Translations under genes and position numbers: made by a program
The notes under the pieces: generated by a model
What the model was told of the DNA's origin: nothing
The model's input: the letters and a program-made list of their open reading frames with translations, nothing else
Database searches by the model: none
From: Pueribacillus sp041725775
Lineage (GTDB): Bacteria > Bacillota > Bacilli > Bacillales > UBA6769
Assembly (NCBI RefSeq): GCF_041725775.1
Contig: NZ_JBEUEL010000014.1
Coordinates: 1 to 64,000 of the forward strand
Direction: 5' to 3'
Length of the DNA stretch: 64,000 nt
Shown here: positions 7,316-14,427 of the stretch, in pieces
Layout: each line of letters opens with the position of its first letter
How positions within the stretch are numbered: position 1 is the stretch's first letter

Positions 7316-8343
7316 CGATAAGCAAATTTAAACATATCCCACATAATCGGCTTTCCTTAGGAAGTGAAGAAAAGTGTGCTGCTGAAAGAGTGTTAACGTC
7401 GGGGTGGATCGCCCAAGGCGTTGAGGTGGAAAATTTTGAAGATGAATTTTGTGATTTCTTAGGAATTCCAAGAGGGTTAGCGGTAGCGGTTTCGAGTGGG
7501 ACAGCTGCGTTGTATTTAGCGTTGTTGTCACTGGAAGCAAATGATAAAACTGTTGCTATGCCTGCGTATACATGTACCGCTTTACGAAATGCGACTGCTA
7601 TGGCCGGAGGATATGAGCAGTTCATCGATAGTAGTTTTGATACACCAAATATGAGGTTATCTCAGATTCATTCATCATCCTCAGAGATTACGATTATCCC
7701 TCATATGTATGGAATTCCACAAGCGATATTAGCAACATCTTCATTCGTTATTGAAGATTGTGCTCAATCACTCGGGGCGACCGTTAATGATGAACCCGTT
7801 GGCTTACAAGGTGACATCGGGATATTTTCTTTCTATGCAACAAAGCTAATTACCTCTGGGGGTCAAGGTGGAATGATCGTAACGACTAGTCCTTCAATTA
7901 TTGAATTTTTAAAAGATTATCGTACTTTTGATCAAAAGTACGATGGAAAACGACGGTTTAATTTTCAAATGACAGACATTCAAGCCGCGATTGGAAGGGT
8001 TCAACTTCGAAAGTTACCCGCCTTTTTAAAACGGCGTGCTGAGATTTATGACCGATATAAAGAAGCTCAGCTTCCTTTGCTTGATTCAAAAGCAGAAGGC
8101 ATTGTCCCGGTTCGTTATCGTGCGATGTTACGGACAACTAAACAAAAGGAAATTTTATTAGCTTTGGATAAAGTGAATGTTAAAGCAACGATCCCGCTTC
8201 AAAGCCATGAATTGCTCGGAGCAATTGAGCAATTTCCAGTTGCTTTTCAATGGACACAAAACATAGTCTCTTTGCCGATTTATCCAACGTTATCTGATGA
8301 AGATGTAGAACGTATAACTGCAGCTGTTTTAAGTTGTTTGTGA
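7309..8343 (+). CDS. DegT/DnrJ/EryC1/StrS-family aminotransferase
   Basis: PLP-dependent aminotransferase of the sugar-aminating family (344 residues). Visible are SSGTAALYLALL (PLP phosphate pocket), PAYTCTALRNA, EDCAQSLGA (Asp and Gln near PLP) and FYATKLITSGGQGG with the Schiff-base Lys. Enzymes of this family usually convert a nucleotide keto-sugar to an amino sugar for surface polysaccharide; no other sugar gene lies nearby, so the substrate is unknown. The only normal start codon is GTG at 7309, but it lies inside an excellent ribosome site (AGAAAGAAGGTG, 7300-7311); the codon at the ideal spacing is ATA (7318), giving ISKFKHIPHNR. The next in-frame ATG is far inside the fold. Confidence 0.85.
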   Translation: MLAISKFKHIPHNRLSLGSEEKCAAERVLTSGWIAQGVEVENFEDEFCDFLGIPRGLAVAVSSGTAALYLALLSLEANDKTVAMPAYTCTALRNATAMAGGYEQFIDSSFDTPNMRLSQIHSSSSEITIIPHMYGIPQAILATSSFVIEDCAQSLGATVNDEPVGLQGDIGIFSFYATKLITSGGQGGMIVTTSPSIIEFLKDYRTFDQKYDGKRRFNFQMTDIQAAIGRVQLRKLPAFLKRRAEIYDRYKEAQLPLLDSKAEGIVPVRYRAMLRTTKQKEILLALDKVNVKATIPLQSHELLGAIEQFPVAFQWTQNIVSLPIYPTLSDEDVERITAAVLSCL

Positions 8344-8385
8344 CCATCGTTGTTTTATTGTTTCAAGTGCTGTTCACCATTCGAT

Positions 8386-9621
8386 TCACTTATAATGTCC
8401 ACCAATTTTTGCTGCCCGCTCAAATGCTTGACCTGCATTTGTAAGAGAAGAAGCACGTACAATTGAGGTCGGACCATATTTGTTAAACAGATGATCGAGT
8501 GTTTGATTTAAGCGTTCTTGTTTTAAGGCGGTTTCCAGATCAAATAAGCTTAGTTGCAAAGAAAAATCTGATTGAAGTTGTGAAAGTGTTACACCGATGC
8601 TTCGAATCGGAAACTTATTCCAATGAGCTTGAAACAGCTTACATGCGGCCTTAAAAATTGTTAATCCATCATTCGTTGGCGAGGACAGTTTCATTTGTCG
8701 GTTGAAACCGGCTGGAAACTCAAAGCTTGCTCCCCGTACAGCAACTGAGACTGTCGAGCCTCTGTAATGTTTCGTTCGTGCTCTTCGTGCTACTTCTTCA
8801 CTCAGTTCAAGCAAAACGACTTTAATGTCATTTAATCGTTTATAATCACGAGGCAATGTCATATGATGCCCGACCGCTTTTTGCTCATCATGCGTATGCA
8901 GTGTTACCGGAGAATGGTCAATTCCGTTTGCTGTAAGCCAGAGTAAATGTCCGTTAATTCCCCACCGTTTTTTTAATTTTTCTAAAGGAAAAGTCGCTAA
9001 ATGACCAATTTGGCGAATACCCATGTTTAATAAATGTTTTTCCATGCGATGACCGACTCCGAACATTTTCCCGATAGGAAGTGGCCATAGTTCTTTTTTT
9101 AAGTTCGTGTGTGCTAAATGAAAAATGCCATTCGGACTTTTTTTCGCGAAGTGATCACATGCCATTTTTGCAAGTACTTTGTTTGGACCGATGCCAACCC
9201 GTGCAACTACACCAGTTTTATTTAAAATTTCGGATTTAATGCTTTGTGATATGGTGAAGGAATTACCAAATAATTTTTGGGTTACGGTAACGTCAAGAAA
9301 TTGTTCATCAACTGAATAAGGTTCTACGAGATCGGTAAAGGTCTCCAATATTTCTGTAATTTGGCAAGAAACTTCAAGATATCGTTGCATTCTTGGTCGG
9401 ATAATTACAGCTTCGGGGCATTTTTGTTGAGCTTCCCATAGTCTTTCTGCATTTTTAACTCCGTATTGCTTTGCAAGTGGGCAAGCGGCAAGGACAACGC
9501 CACTTCGCTTTTTAGGATCTCCAGATACGATTACCGGTTTTTCTCGTAAGTGTGGATTATCTGCTTTTTCAATCGAAGCGTAAAACGATTGCATATCAAC
9601 GAGAAGGATTTGCTTATTCAT
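8386..9621 (-). CDS. Y-family DNA polymerase, UvrX/YqjW-like
   Basis: Translesion polymerase of the UmuC-like Bacillus subgroup (UvrX/YqjW), 411 residues. The metal-binding motifs LVDMQSFYASIE (near the N-terminus) and YSVDEQFLDV are intact, followed by helix-hairpin-helix sequence (MFGVGHRMEKHLLNMGI) and the little-finger region. The conventional start MNKQILLVDM at 9621 fits the family; upstream in-frame sequence runs through the promoter. A perfect LexA box sits 26 bases upstream of the start, so it is SOS-induced. In B. subtilis yqjW is co-transcribed with a yolD-family gene; here the YolD gene is on the opposite strand with a separate SOS-like box. Confidence 0.93.
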   Translation of the reverse strand: MNKQILLVDMQSFYASIEKADNPHLREKPVIVSGDPKKRSGVVLAACPLAKQYGVKNAERLWEAQQKCPEAVIIRPRMQRYLEVSCQITEILETFTDLVEPYSVDEQFLDVTVTQKLFGNSFTISQSIKSEILNKTGVVARVGIGPNKVLAKMACDHFAKKSPNGIFHLAHTNLKKELWPLPIGKMFGVGHRMEKHLLNMGIRQIGHLATFPLEKLKKRWGINGHLLWLTANGIDHSPVTLHTHDEQKAVGHHMTLPRDYKRLNDIKVVLLELSEEVARRARTKHYRGSTVSVAVRGASFEFPAGFNRQMKLSSPTNDGLTIFKAACKLFQAHWNKFPIRSIGVTLSQLQSDFSLQLSLFDLETALKQERLNQTLDHLFNKYGPTSIVRASSLTNAGQAFERAAKIGGHYK

Positions 9622-9646
9622 AGTTAGAAAACACTCCCCTGAAAAG

Positions 9647-9658
9647 GAACATATGTTC
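9647..9658 (-). promoter_or_regulatory. LexA (DinR) SOS box of the Y-family polymerase gene
   Basis: Perfect palindrome GAACATATGTTC matches the Bacillus SOS consensus CGAAC-N4-GTTCG in its core. It is the only good operator in the short upstream region of the polymerase gene, so LexA repression relieved by DNA damage is the expected control. Confidence 0.88.
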
Positions 9659-9707
9659 ACAATCTCATTATACACAAACGCTAGTTCGATTATCAATGGT
9701 AATTTTT

Positions 9708-9741
9708 GAAAAAATAAACCCGCAAACATTAGGCTGCGGGT
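9708..9741 (-). terminator. Terminator downstream of the thioredoxin-like gene
   Basis: On the minus strand ACCCGCA (9741-9735) pairs with TGCGGGT (9724-9718), followed by TTATTTTTTC. It ends the thioredoxin-like transcript just before the Y-polymerase promoter. Confidence 0.8.
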
Positions 9742-9746
9742 AAAAG

Positions 9747-10064
9747 TTACGCTTCAAAATGGTTAAAAAAGTTGCGAACATCGTCAGGTGTTTTTGCATA
9801 GGCACTATGTAAGTGTGCTTTCTTTTCGCCGTTTTGAAAAATTAACAAGCTTGGAATTCCTAATACTTCATATTTTTCACCGATCTGAGGAAATTCATCA
9901 CGGTCAATGACATACCACTTATACTCATAGTCTTTCACAATATCATCGATAAACATGTCGAGACGTTTGCAATCAGGACACCATGTCGTTTCGAATTTCA
10001 AGACGACAGGCTTTGGACTATTTATCGTTTTATGAAACGCTTCTTCAGTCGTAATTTTTTCCAT
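9747..10064 (-). CDS. Thioredoxin-like protein (YtpP type)
   Basis: Cytosolic thioredoxin-fold protein of 105 residues. The active site is TTWCPDCKRL (W-C-x2-C), and the cis-proline motif is VLGIPSLLIF. It resembles the YtpP-like bacillary thioredoxins rather than TrxA, which has WCGPC. Start at 10064 (MEKITTEEAFH) has an upstream AAAGGA; the longer frame to 10145 has no ribosome site. It stands alone on the minus strand with a terminator after it, divergent from the SOS-linked WYL/YolD pair. Reduction of protein disulfides is the expected role; the substrate is unknown. Confidence 0.87.
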   Translation of the reverse strand: MEKITTEEAFHKTINSPKPVVLKFETTWCPDCKRLDMFIDDIVKDYEYKWYVIDRDEFPQIGEKYEVLGIPSLLIFQNGEKKAHLHSAYAKTPDDVRNFFNHFEA

Positions 10065-10172
10065 CAGTATCACAATTCCTTTCAGTGAAGTAAATGATTC
10101 ATTACTAAGGATACCAAACGAAGCTCTGCATGGAAATAAAAACACTGTTTGTTAAAATGTTCCAGTAGAAAT

Positions 10173-10194
10173 GAAACGTACGTTCGTATATAAT
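10173..10194 (+). promoter_or_regulatory. SOS-box-like operator and -10 of the WYL/YolD pair
   Basis: GAAACGTACGTTCG (10173-10186) matches the LexA consensus CGAACRNRYGTTCG at 12 of 14 positions and is followed directly by TATAAT (10189-10194). An operator placed just before the -10 would block transcription of the pair when LexA is bound. Confidence 0.65.
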
Positions 10195-10222
10195 GAATGC
10201 GAAATGTAAGGAGGAGCGTTTT

Positions 10223-10417
10223 ATGAGTATTTTTTATGAGTACGGGACGATTGTTGAACTCATTTATATCGATCGCCATGAAAGACTGAGTCAGCGAAAA
10301 GTGTTTATTTTATCTGAGCGAAATGACAGTCTACTCGCTTACTGCTATACAAAAAGAAGGATTCGTTCCTTTTTACTGAACAATATTTTAGGGGTGAGAA
10401 AGGTGAATACTTTATGA
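10223..10417 (+). CDS. Small WYL-like protein upstream of yolD
   Basis: A 64-residue protein starting MSIFYEYGTIVELIYIDR. The sequence IVELIYIDRHERLSQRKVFIL and LLAYCYTKRRIRSFLL echo the beta-barrel core of WYL domains, and tiny proteins of this kind often precede YolD-family genes in Bacillus. AGGAGG at 10209-10214 decides the ATG at 10223. Its TGA overlaps the ATG of the YolD gene (ATGA), so the two are translationally coupled. Preceded by an SOS-like box. Function unknown; a nucleic-acid or nucleotide-binding role in the SOS response is inferred from the fold. Confidence 0.75.
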   Translation: MSIFYEYGTIVELIYIDRHERLSQRKVFILSERNDSLLAYCYTKRRIRSFLLNNILGVRKVNTL

Positions 10418-10764
10418 CATTCAAACCATCAAAGATTACACCAGGATTTAATTTAACATGGGAAAGCAGCCGCATGATGCTGCCGGAGCACGTTGCCATG
10501 TTACAACAGCGAAAACAACTTCAGCGCAAAAGAAGCAAGCCGGAGCTAGATATGCAGGCGATTGAAGAACTTGAATGTAAAATACAAAGCTTAGTTGAGC
10601 AGAAGAAAGAGGCTGTTATTACAGTATTTGAGGAATTCGGTAACTGCGTATATTTAGGCAAAATTGCGAAAATAGATCCAGTAATGCGGAGAATAAAACT
10701 TGTCAGAGATGGCGAAGACATCTGGATAAAATTTGATGAGATTATTGAGATTGAAGAAAAGTAA
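10414..10764 (+). CDS. YolD-like family protein
   Basis: A 116-residue member of the YolD/YqjX family, small proteins that accompany UmuC-like polymerases in Bacillus and phages. The family core is seen in ITPGFNLTWESSRMMLPEHV and in the C-terminal IAKIDPVMRRIKLVRD-GEDIWIKFDEI half; a charged coiled-coil-like linker (residues 25-60) joins them. By analogy with UmuD it has been proposed to assist the translesion polymerase, but this is not proven. Encoded opposite to its likely partner polymerase at 8386-9621 and coupled to the WYL-like gene by an ATGA overlap. Confidence 0.85.
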   Translation: MTFKPSKITPGFNLTWESSRMMLPEHVAMLQQRKQLQRKRSKPELDMQAIEELECKIQSLVEQKKEAVITVFEEFGNCVYLGKIAKIDPVMRRIKLVRDGEDIWIKFDEIIEIEEK

Positions 10765-10785
10765 AAGCTAGTCCAAACTAGCTTT
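10764..10785. terminator. Bidirectional terminator after yolD
   Basis: AAAGCTAGT (10764-10772) pairs perfectly with ACTAGCTTT (10777-10785) around a 4-base loop. It overlaps the stop codon of the convergent 50-residue gene and can serve both strands. Confidence 0.8.
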
Positions 10786-10936
10786 ATTTAAACAATCGTC
10801 TCAACGCTTTTCCAGTTGTTTTTCCAGTAACTCTCCTAGCTACTCTTTTTCCGACTGTTCCCTTTTTTATAGCATTGACATCACCAAGTATTTTCGAAAG
10901 TGTATAAAGAAAGCCGCGAGTTTTTTGAATGGACAT
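10784..10936 (-). CDS. 50-residue basic hypothetical protein
   Basis: Small, very basic protein beginning MSIQKTRGFLYTLSKILGD and ending GKTTGKALRRLFK. It contains a repeated G-K-x-x-x-R pattern (VGKRVARRVTGKTTGKALR). It is preceded by a strong ribosome site (AGGAAGGTGA, 8 bases from the ATG), which with the codon pattern supports a real gene. Similar short proteins are familiar from Bacillus chromosomes and phages, but no function is known to me. The charge suggests nucleic-acid or membrane binding. Confidence 0.75.
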   Translation of the reverse strand: MSIQKTRGFLYTLSKILGDVNAIKKGTVGKRVARRVTGKTTGKALRRLFK

Positions 10937-11061
10937 GGCGTCACCTTCCTAATAACATAAGAATAATCTCTCAAACATTCATTTACTCCCAAAACTTCGG
11001 AAAAAGCCTTTCTCAAAGTTTCAGGCAAAGACATCGGTAAGCAAGCTAGCCGGTCTGCAAT

Positions 11062-11193
11062 TTACATAAGTAACATGACCATTAAAACAAGACCGACAAT
11101 TAGCAAAACGAGAATTCCAATACCAATTGCCATTAAACCGCGAGGATTGGGAGAATCATTTGATGTCTTTTTCTTTTCTTGATTTTCACTCAT
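11062..11193 (-). CDS. 43-residue single-span membrane protein
   Basis: Short protein with a charged N-terminus (MSENQEKKKTSNDSPNPRG) and one hydrophobic helix (LMAIGIGILVLLIVGLVLMV) running to the end, so it is probably a C-in or C-out tail-anchored peptide. CGGAGGGTT lies 5 bases before the ATG. Function unknown. It shares its upstream region with the divergent catalase gene. Confidence 0.7.
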   Translation of the reverse strand: MSENQEKKKTSNDSPNPRGLMAIGIGILVLLIVGLVLMVMLLM

Positions 11194-11498
11194 GCTAACC
11201 CTCCGTATTTAAAACGATATTTTCATTTTACCGTATCTAACTATTAAAATCATCCTTCTTTTTTAAAATTTGGAAACTGAACATTTTTTGTAGATTGCAA
11301 CATTGTGAAACGGAAGATAAGAGGTTAGGGTAGAACGTTCGGCTTGTGAGCTCATCCTTATAAACACGAGCATTATATTATGTAGACGGTATTACTATAA
11401 ATCTAATGGTGCAAATCGAAAAAAACGTTCTAGGTCTAAAAAATTCCTGTATGTATATATATGTAAATAAATATTAAGCGCAAGGGTGGGGTCATGAC
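11194..11498. other. Divergent intergenic region upstream of the catalase
   Basis: About 305 bases without a gene, between the 43-residue minus-strand gene and the catalase. It is AT-rich. A GAACGTTC palindrome is present near 11335 but lacks the N4 spacer of a LexA box. I could not fix a sigma-A, sigma-B or PerR signal with confidence. Confidence 0.5.
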
Positions 11499-13559
11499 GT
11501 GGATGATAAGTCATCAAAAAACGAAAAGCGTTTAGTCAATGATGCTAAACAAGAGCAATTAGATCGGTATCGGGTACAAAACAAAGGAAAACCGATGACT
11601 ACGAAAGAAGGATTAAAAGTCTCAAATGACGAGGAAATTTTAAAAGCTGGTGTACGTGGTCCAGGTTTAATTGAAGACTTCTATTTTTTGGAAAAATTTG
11701 GTCACTTTAATCGAGAAGAAATCCCAGAAAGGGTCGTTCATGCAAGAGGTTACAGTGCCCATGGGGAATTTGAATGTTATCAATCGATGAAGCATGTGAC
11801 AAAAGCTGGTTTTTTACAGGAAGCTGGTAAAAAGACGCCATTGACTGTTCGTTTTTCTACCGTACAAGGCCCTAAAGGTTCCTATGACACAGCGAGAGAT
11901 TTACGGTGTAAAGGTGTTAAATTTTATACAGAAGAAGGAAATTACGATTTGACTACGATTGCCATGCCTGTTCTCATTGTTCAAGATCCTTTGAAGTTTC
12001 CGGATATGATTCACGCATATCAATCGAAGCAAGATGATGATATCCCAACGGCTACTGGGGCCCATGACCGTTTTTGGGATTATGTCGCGAATAATCCAGA
12101 ATCGCTACATATGGTGACATGGATTATGTCTGATCGCGGTCTCGTAAGAAGTTACCGTATGATGGAGTCCTGGTCAATTAATACGTATTTATTTATTAAT
12201 GAACAAGGGGTTGCAACCTTTGTTCGATTCGTTTGGAAGCCGGTACTTGGTGTTCATTCCCTACTGCAAGATGAGGCGATTAAAATCGGTGGCCTCGATC
12301 CCGACTTTCATAGAAAAGATTTAAGAGAAGCGATTGCAAAGGGGGCTTATCCAGAATATGAATTAGGCGTGCAGCTTATTCCAATGGAGGATGAATTTAA
12401 ATACGACTTTGATATTCTCGATCCAGCAAAATTTTGGCCTGAAGAGCTTATTCCAGTACAAATCATTGGAAAAATGACGTTAAATCGAAACATTGATAAT
12501 TACTTTACAGAGTCAGAACAAGTCGCATTTAACCCAGCCAATGTCGTTCCAGGAATCGGTTTTTCTAACGACCCTGTTTTACAAGGAAGGTTATTTGCTT
12601 ATCGAGATACGCAACACCATCGTCTAGGCAGTGCAAATTATGATGAATTACCAATTAATCGTCCCCTCTGTCCGTTTCATAACAATACACGAAGAGGTGT
12701 GATGAGGCAGCGAATTGATGTCGATCAAGTCAACTATCATCGAAATTCATTAGCGAATAATACACCGTATACGACACCTCCAGAAGAAGGGGGATATGCT
12801 CATTATCCGAAAAGAGTGGAAGGGCATGTTATCCGAGGTCGAAGTAAGTCGTTTAACGATTTCTTTTCGCAGACGAGAATCTTTTGGAATAGTTTAACAC
12901 CAGTTGAAAAACAACACACGATAGAAGCATTTAGCTATCAGCTCGGAAAAGTAAGAAGTGAATCTGTACGGCAGCAAAACGTTAACTTATTAGTTAATGT
13001 AGACAAAAATTTAGCAAATATTGTTGCTGATAATATTGGTGTTAATCGGCCGACTGGAACACACGTACCCGTATCGACAAAATATCCATCCCTTAGCCAG
13101 ACTAGCACACCAAAATACGCTTACACACAAAAAGTTGGTGTATTAATAGATGATGGTTTTAACGGTAGAGAAGTTACAAATGTGCTTAACTTTTTACGAC
13201 AAAGTGGAGTTTTTGTTGTCATCATTAGTTCTACGCTAGGTTCGGTCACAGGTAATGATGGGACAAAATTGAAAGTGGATGAAACGTTCATAACAACAAG
13301 TCCTTATCTCGTTGACTCCCTTTATGTCGTCGGAGGACGTTCCAAAAATCAAAACAAATTTAATTCTGATGTTACGTATTATGTACATGTAGCATATAAA
13401 CATTATAAGCCTATTGGAGTGGCTTCAAGCGGAAAAACTTTTGTTCGCGCATCGGAAAAGAACAATTTAGCTGGCGTTGTTTTCGCGGAAAATAATCAAA
13501 ACTTCGGAAAAGACTTTATCTCTGCTATTCAACAGCAACGTTTTTGGAATAGGAAATAA
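11499..13559 (+). CDS. katE: Large-subunit (clade 2, KatE-type) catalase, active site altered
   Basis: Heme catalase of 686 residues, the same size as B. subtilis KatE, with the catalase core followed by a C-terminal DJ-1/glutaminase-like domain from about residue 545 (KVGVLIDDGFNGREV). The distal His is present near residue 81 (RVVHARGYSAHGEFE) and the heme-ligand Tyr in RLFAYRDTQHHRLG. However, where catalases read DLVGNNTPVFFIRD, this one reads DLTTIAMPVLIVQD, so the distal catalytic Asn is not at its usual place. The GTG start has AAGGGTGGGG 7 bases upstream. It stands alone. KatE is a general-stress sigma-B gene in B. subtilis; no sigma-B promoter was identified here. Activity may be reduced or changed. 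Confidence 0.9.
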   Translation: MDDKSSKNEKRLVNDAKQEQLDRYRVQNKGKPMTTKEGLKVSNDEEILKAGVRGPGLIEDFYFLEKFGHFNREEIPERVVHARGYSAHGEFECYQSMKHVTKAGFLQEAGKKTPLTVRFSTVQGPKGSYDTARDLRCKGVKFYTEEGNYDLTTIAMPVLIVQDPLKFPDMIHAYQSKQDDDIPTATGAHDRFWDYVANNPESLHMVTWIMSDRGLVRSYRMMESWSINTYLFINEQGVATFVRFVWKPVLGVHSLLQDEAIKIGGLDPDFHRKDLREAIAKGAYPEYELGVQLIPMEDEFKYDFDILDPAKFWPEELIPVQIIGKMTLNRNIDNYFTESEQVAFNPANVVPGIGFSNDPVLQGRLFAYRDTQHHRLGSANYDELPINRPLCPFHNNTRRGVMRQRIDVDQVNYHRNSLANNTPYTTPPEEGGYAHYPKRVEGHVIRGRSKSFNDFFSQTRIFWNSLTPVEKQHTIEAFSYQLGKVRSESVRQQNVNLLVNVDKNLANIVADNIGVNRPTGTHVPVSTKYPSLSQTSTPKYAYTQKVGVLIDDGFNGREVTNVLNFLRQSGVFVVIISSTLGSVTGNDGTKLKVDETFITTSPYLVDSLYVVGGRSKNQNKFNSDVTYYVHVAYKHYKPIGVASSGKTFVRASEKNNLAGVVFAENNQNFGKDFISAIQQQRFWNRK

Positions 13560-13858
13560 TGCTGATAAAGAAGGAGCGTCAAAGAAAAGTAAACACTCTT
13601 TCAAGTTTATTTTTGTATTGAGTTCTTCATTCCGCACCAATTTAAATTCAGCTCTTTATTGTTCATGTGATTCTCAAAATTTCAATGTCACTTCATATTT
13701 TCAAAAAAGATAGCTAAGCGCAACATGTGCGTCAATTAACTTCACTATCATTTACTAAACTGAAGTAAGCTTAAAGTATCTATGTCCCTTCGAGAGCTGG
13801 AGGAAAGTTAAAGATAGATTTCTACATTTCTCAAATTTTTTTAAAAGATAAATAAAAT
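13560..13858. other. Intergenic region after the catalase, no gene seen
   Basis: About 300 bases with an open frame on the plus strand that is an out-of-frame run-on of the catalase 3' end and has no ribosome site. I see no convincing gene, repeat or terminator for the catalase here. Confidence 0.5.
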
Positions 13859-13890
13859 AACCACTTCATTTTTATGAAGTGGTTGATTTA
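13859..13890 (-). terminator. Terminator downstream of tRNA-Val
   Basis: AACCACTTCAT (13859-13869) pairs perfectly with ATGAAGTGGTT (13874-13884) around TTTT; read on the minus strand it is followed by a T-rich TTATTTTATTT tract. Confidence 0.82.
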
Positions 13891-13963
13891 TGACCCGTAC
13901 TGGGCTCGAACCAGTGACCTCTACCCTGTCAAGGTAGCGCTCTCCCAACTGAGCTAACGGGTC
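13891..13963 (-). tRNA. tRNA-Val (anticodon GAC)
   Basis: A 73-base cloverleaf on the minus strand: acceptor stem GACCCGT/ACGGGTC with discriminator A, D arm GCTC-AGTTGGGA-GAGC, anticodon arm CTACC-TTGACAG-GGTAG giving anticodon GAC, and T arm ACTGG-TTCGAGC-CCAGT. The 3' CCA is not encoded, since TAA follows the discriminator, so it must be added after transcription. It is a single tRNA gene with its own terminator. Confidence 0.95.
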
Positions 13964-14183
13964 ATTTTGCTGACAGATATAAATATATTAAATTAATGAG
14001 GACTTGTCAATGGATTATTTTTACATTTTAACAATTTTGTATGTTATTATTAAAAAGCTTTCGCGATACCGAATCACTATCATGTTTTCATTAAGAGTTT
14101 AAAAATTACGCTCATAGGAAATAGTGAAGACGATACGAAAAAGGTAACGTCAAAAGATTTATGAAAACTCTCCGAAAATTGAA

Positions 14184-14378
14184 GGCTTGACATTGAGCCT
14201 CCACGAGCATGACTCTTTACGTAAAGACGCAGCAATCCTGTTGCGTAAGGCTTTATAGCCTATCATTCTCGTCACTCAATGTAAAGCCTCAGCGGGAAAA
14301 TGATGTTAAGCTCCTCTCATAAAGGAGGGAGAACACTTTTTGCCCTTAAGTTCATTAATACCAAGGGCTTTACAGTTT
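14184..14378 (+). ncRNA. Unassigned structured RNA or leader element
   Basis: A long closing helix, 14184-14197 with 14275-14288 (13 of 14 pairs), continues into a second helix, 14203-14212 with 14263-14272 (9 of 10). They enclose three hairpins: CTTTACGTAAAG (14215-14226), ACGCAGCA/TGTTGCGT with an ATCC tetraloop (14227-14246) and AGGCT-TTAT-AGCCT (14248-14261). Downstream are CTCCT/AGGAG and GCCCTT/AAGGGC hairpins, the latter followed by TTTACAGTTTTT. TGTAAAGCC (14280-14288) can instead pair perfectly with GGCTTTACA (14366-14374) just before the T run. I do not recognise the family. It may be a small RNA with a terminator, a cis-element of the lipoprotein gene 50 bases downstream, or a mobile-element remnant. 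Confidence 0.5.
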
Positions 14379-14427
14379 TTCATTAAAAAACTTTTGACAA
14401 TACAACGAAAAAAGAGGGAGTGTAAGA

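Noticed and set aside
11330..11345. LexA box upstream of the catalase
   Set aside because: GAACGTTC is a palindrome but lacks the four-base spacer between GAAC and GTTC that LexA needs.
13477..13713. Plus-strand open frame overlapping the catalase end
   Set aside because: Starts inside the catalase gene in another frame, has no ribosome site, and its sequence is low-complexity Ser/Phe/Asn-rich.
14281..14378. IS200/IS605 or omega-RNA end remnant
   Set aside because: The hairpins recall transposon ends, but no transposase or TnpB fragment could be found on either strand nearby, and no target duplication was seen. Kept only as an alternative in the RNA finding.
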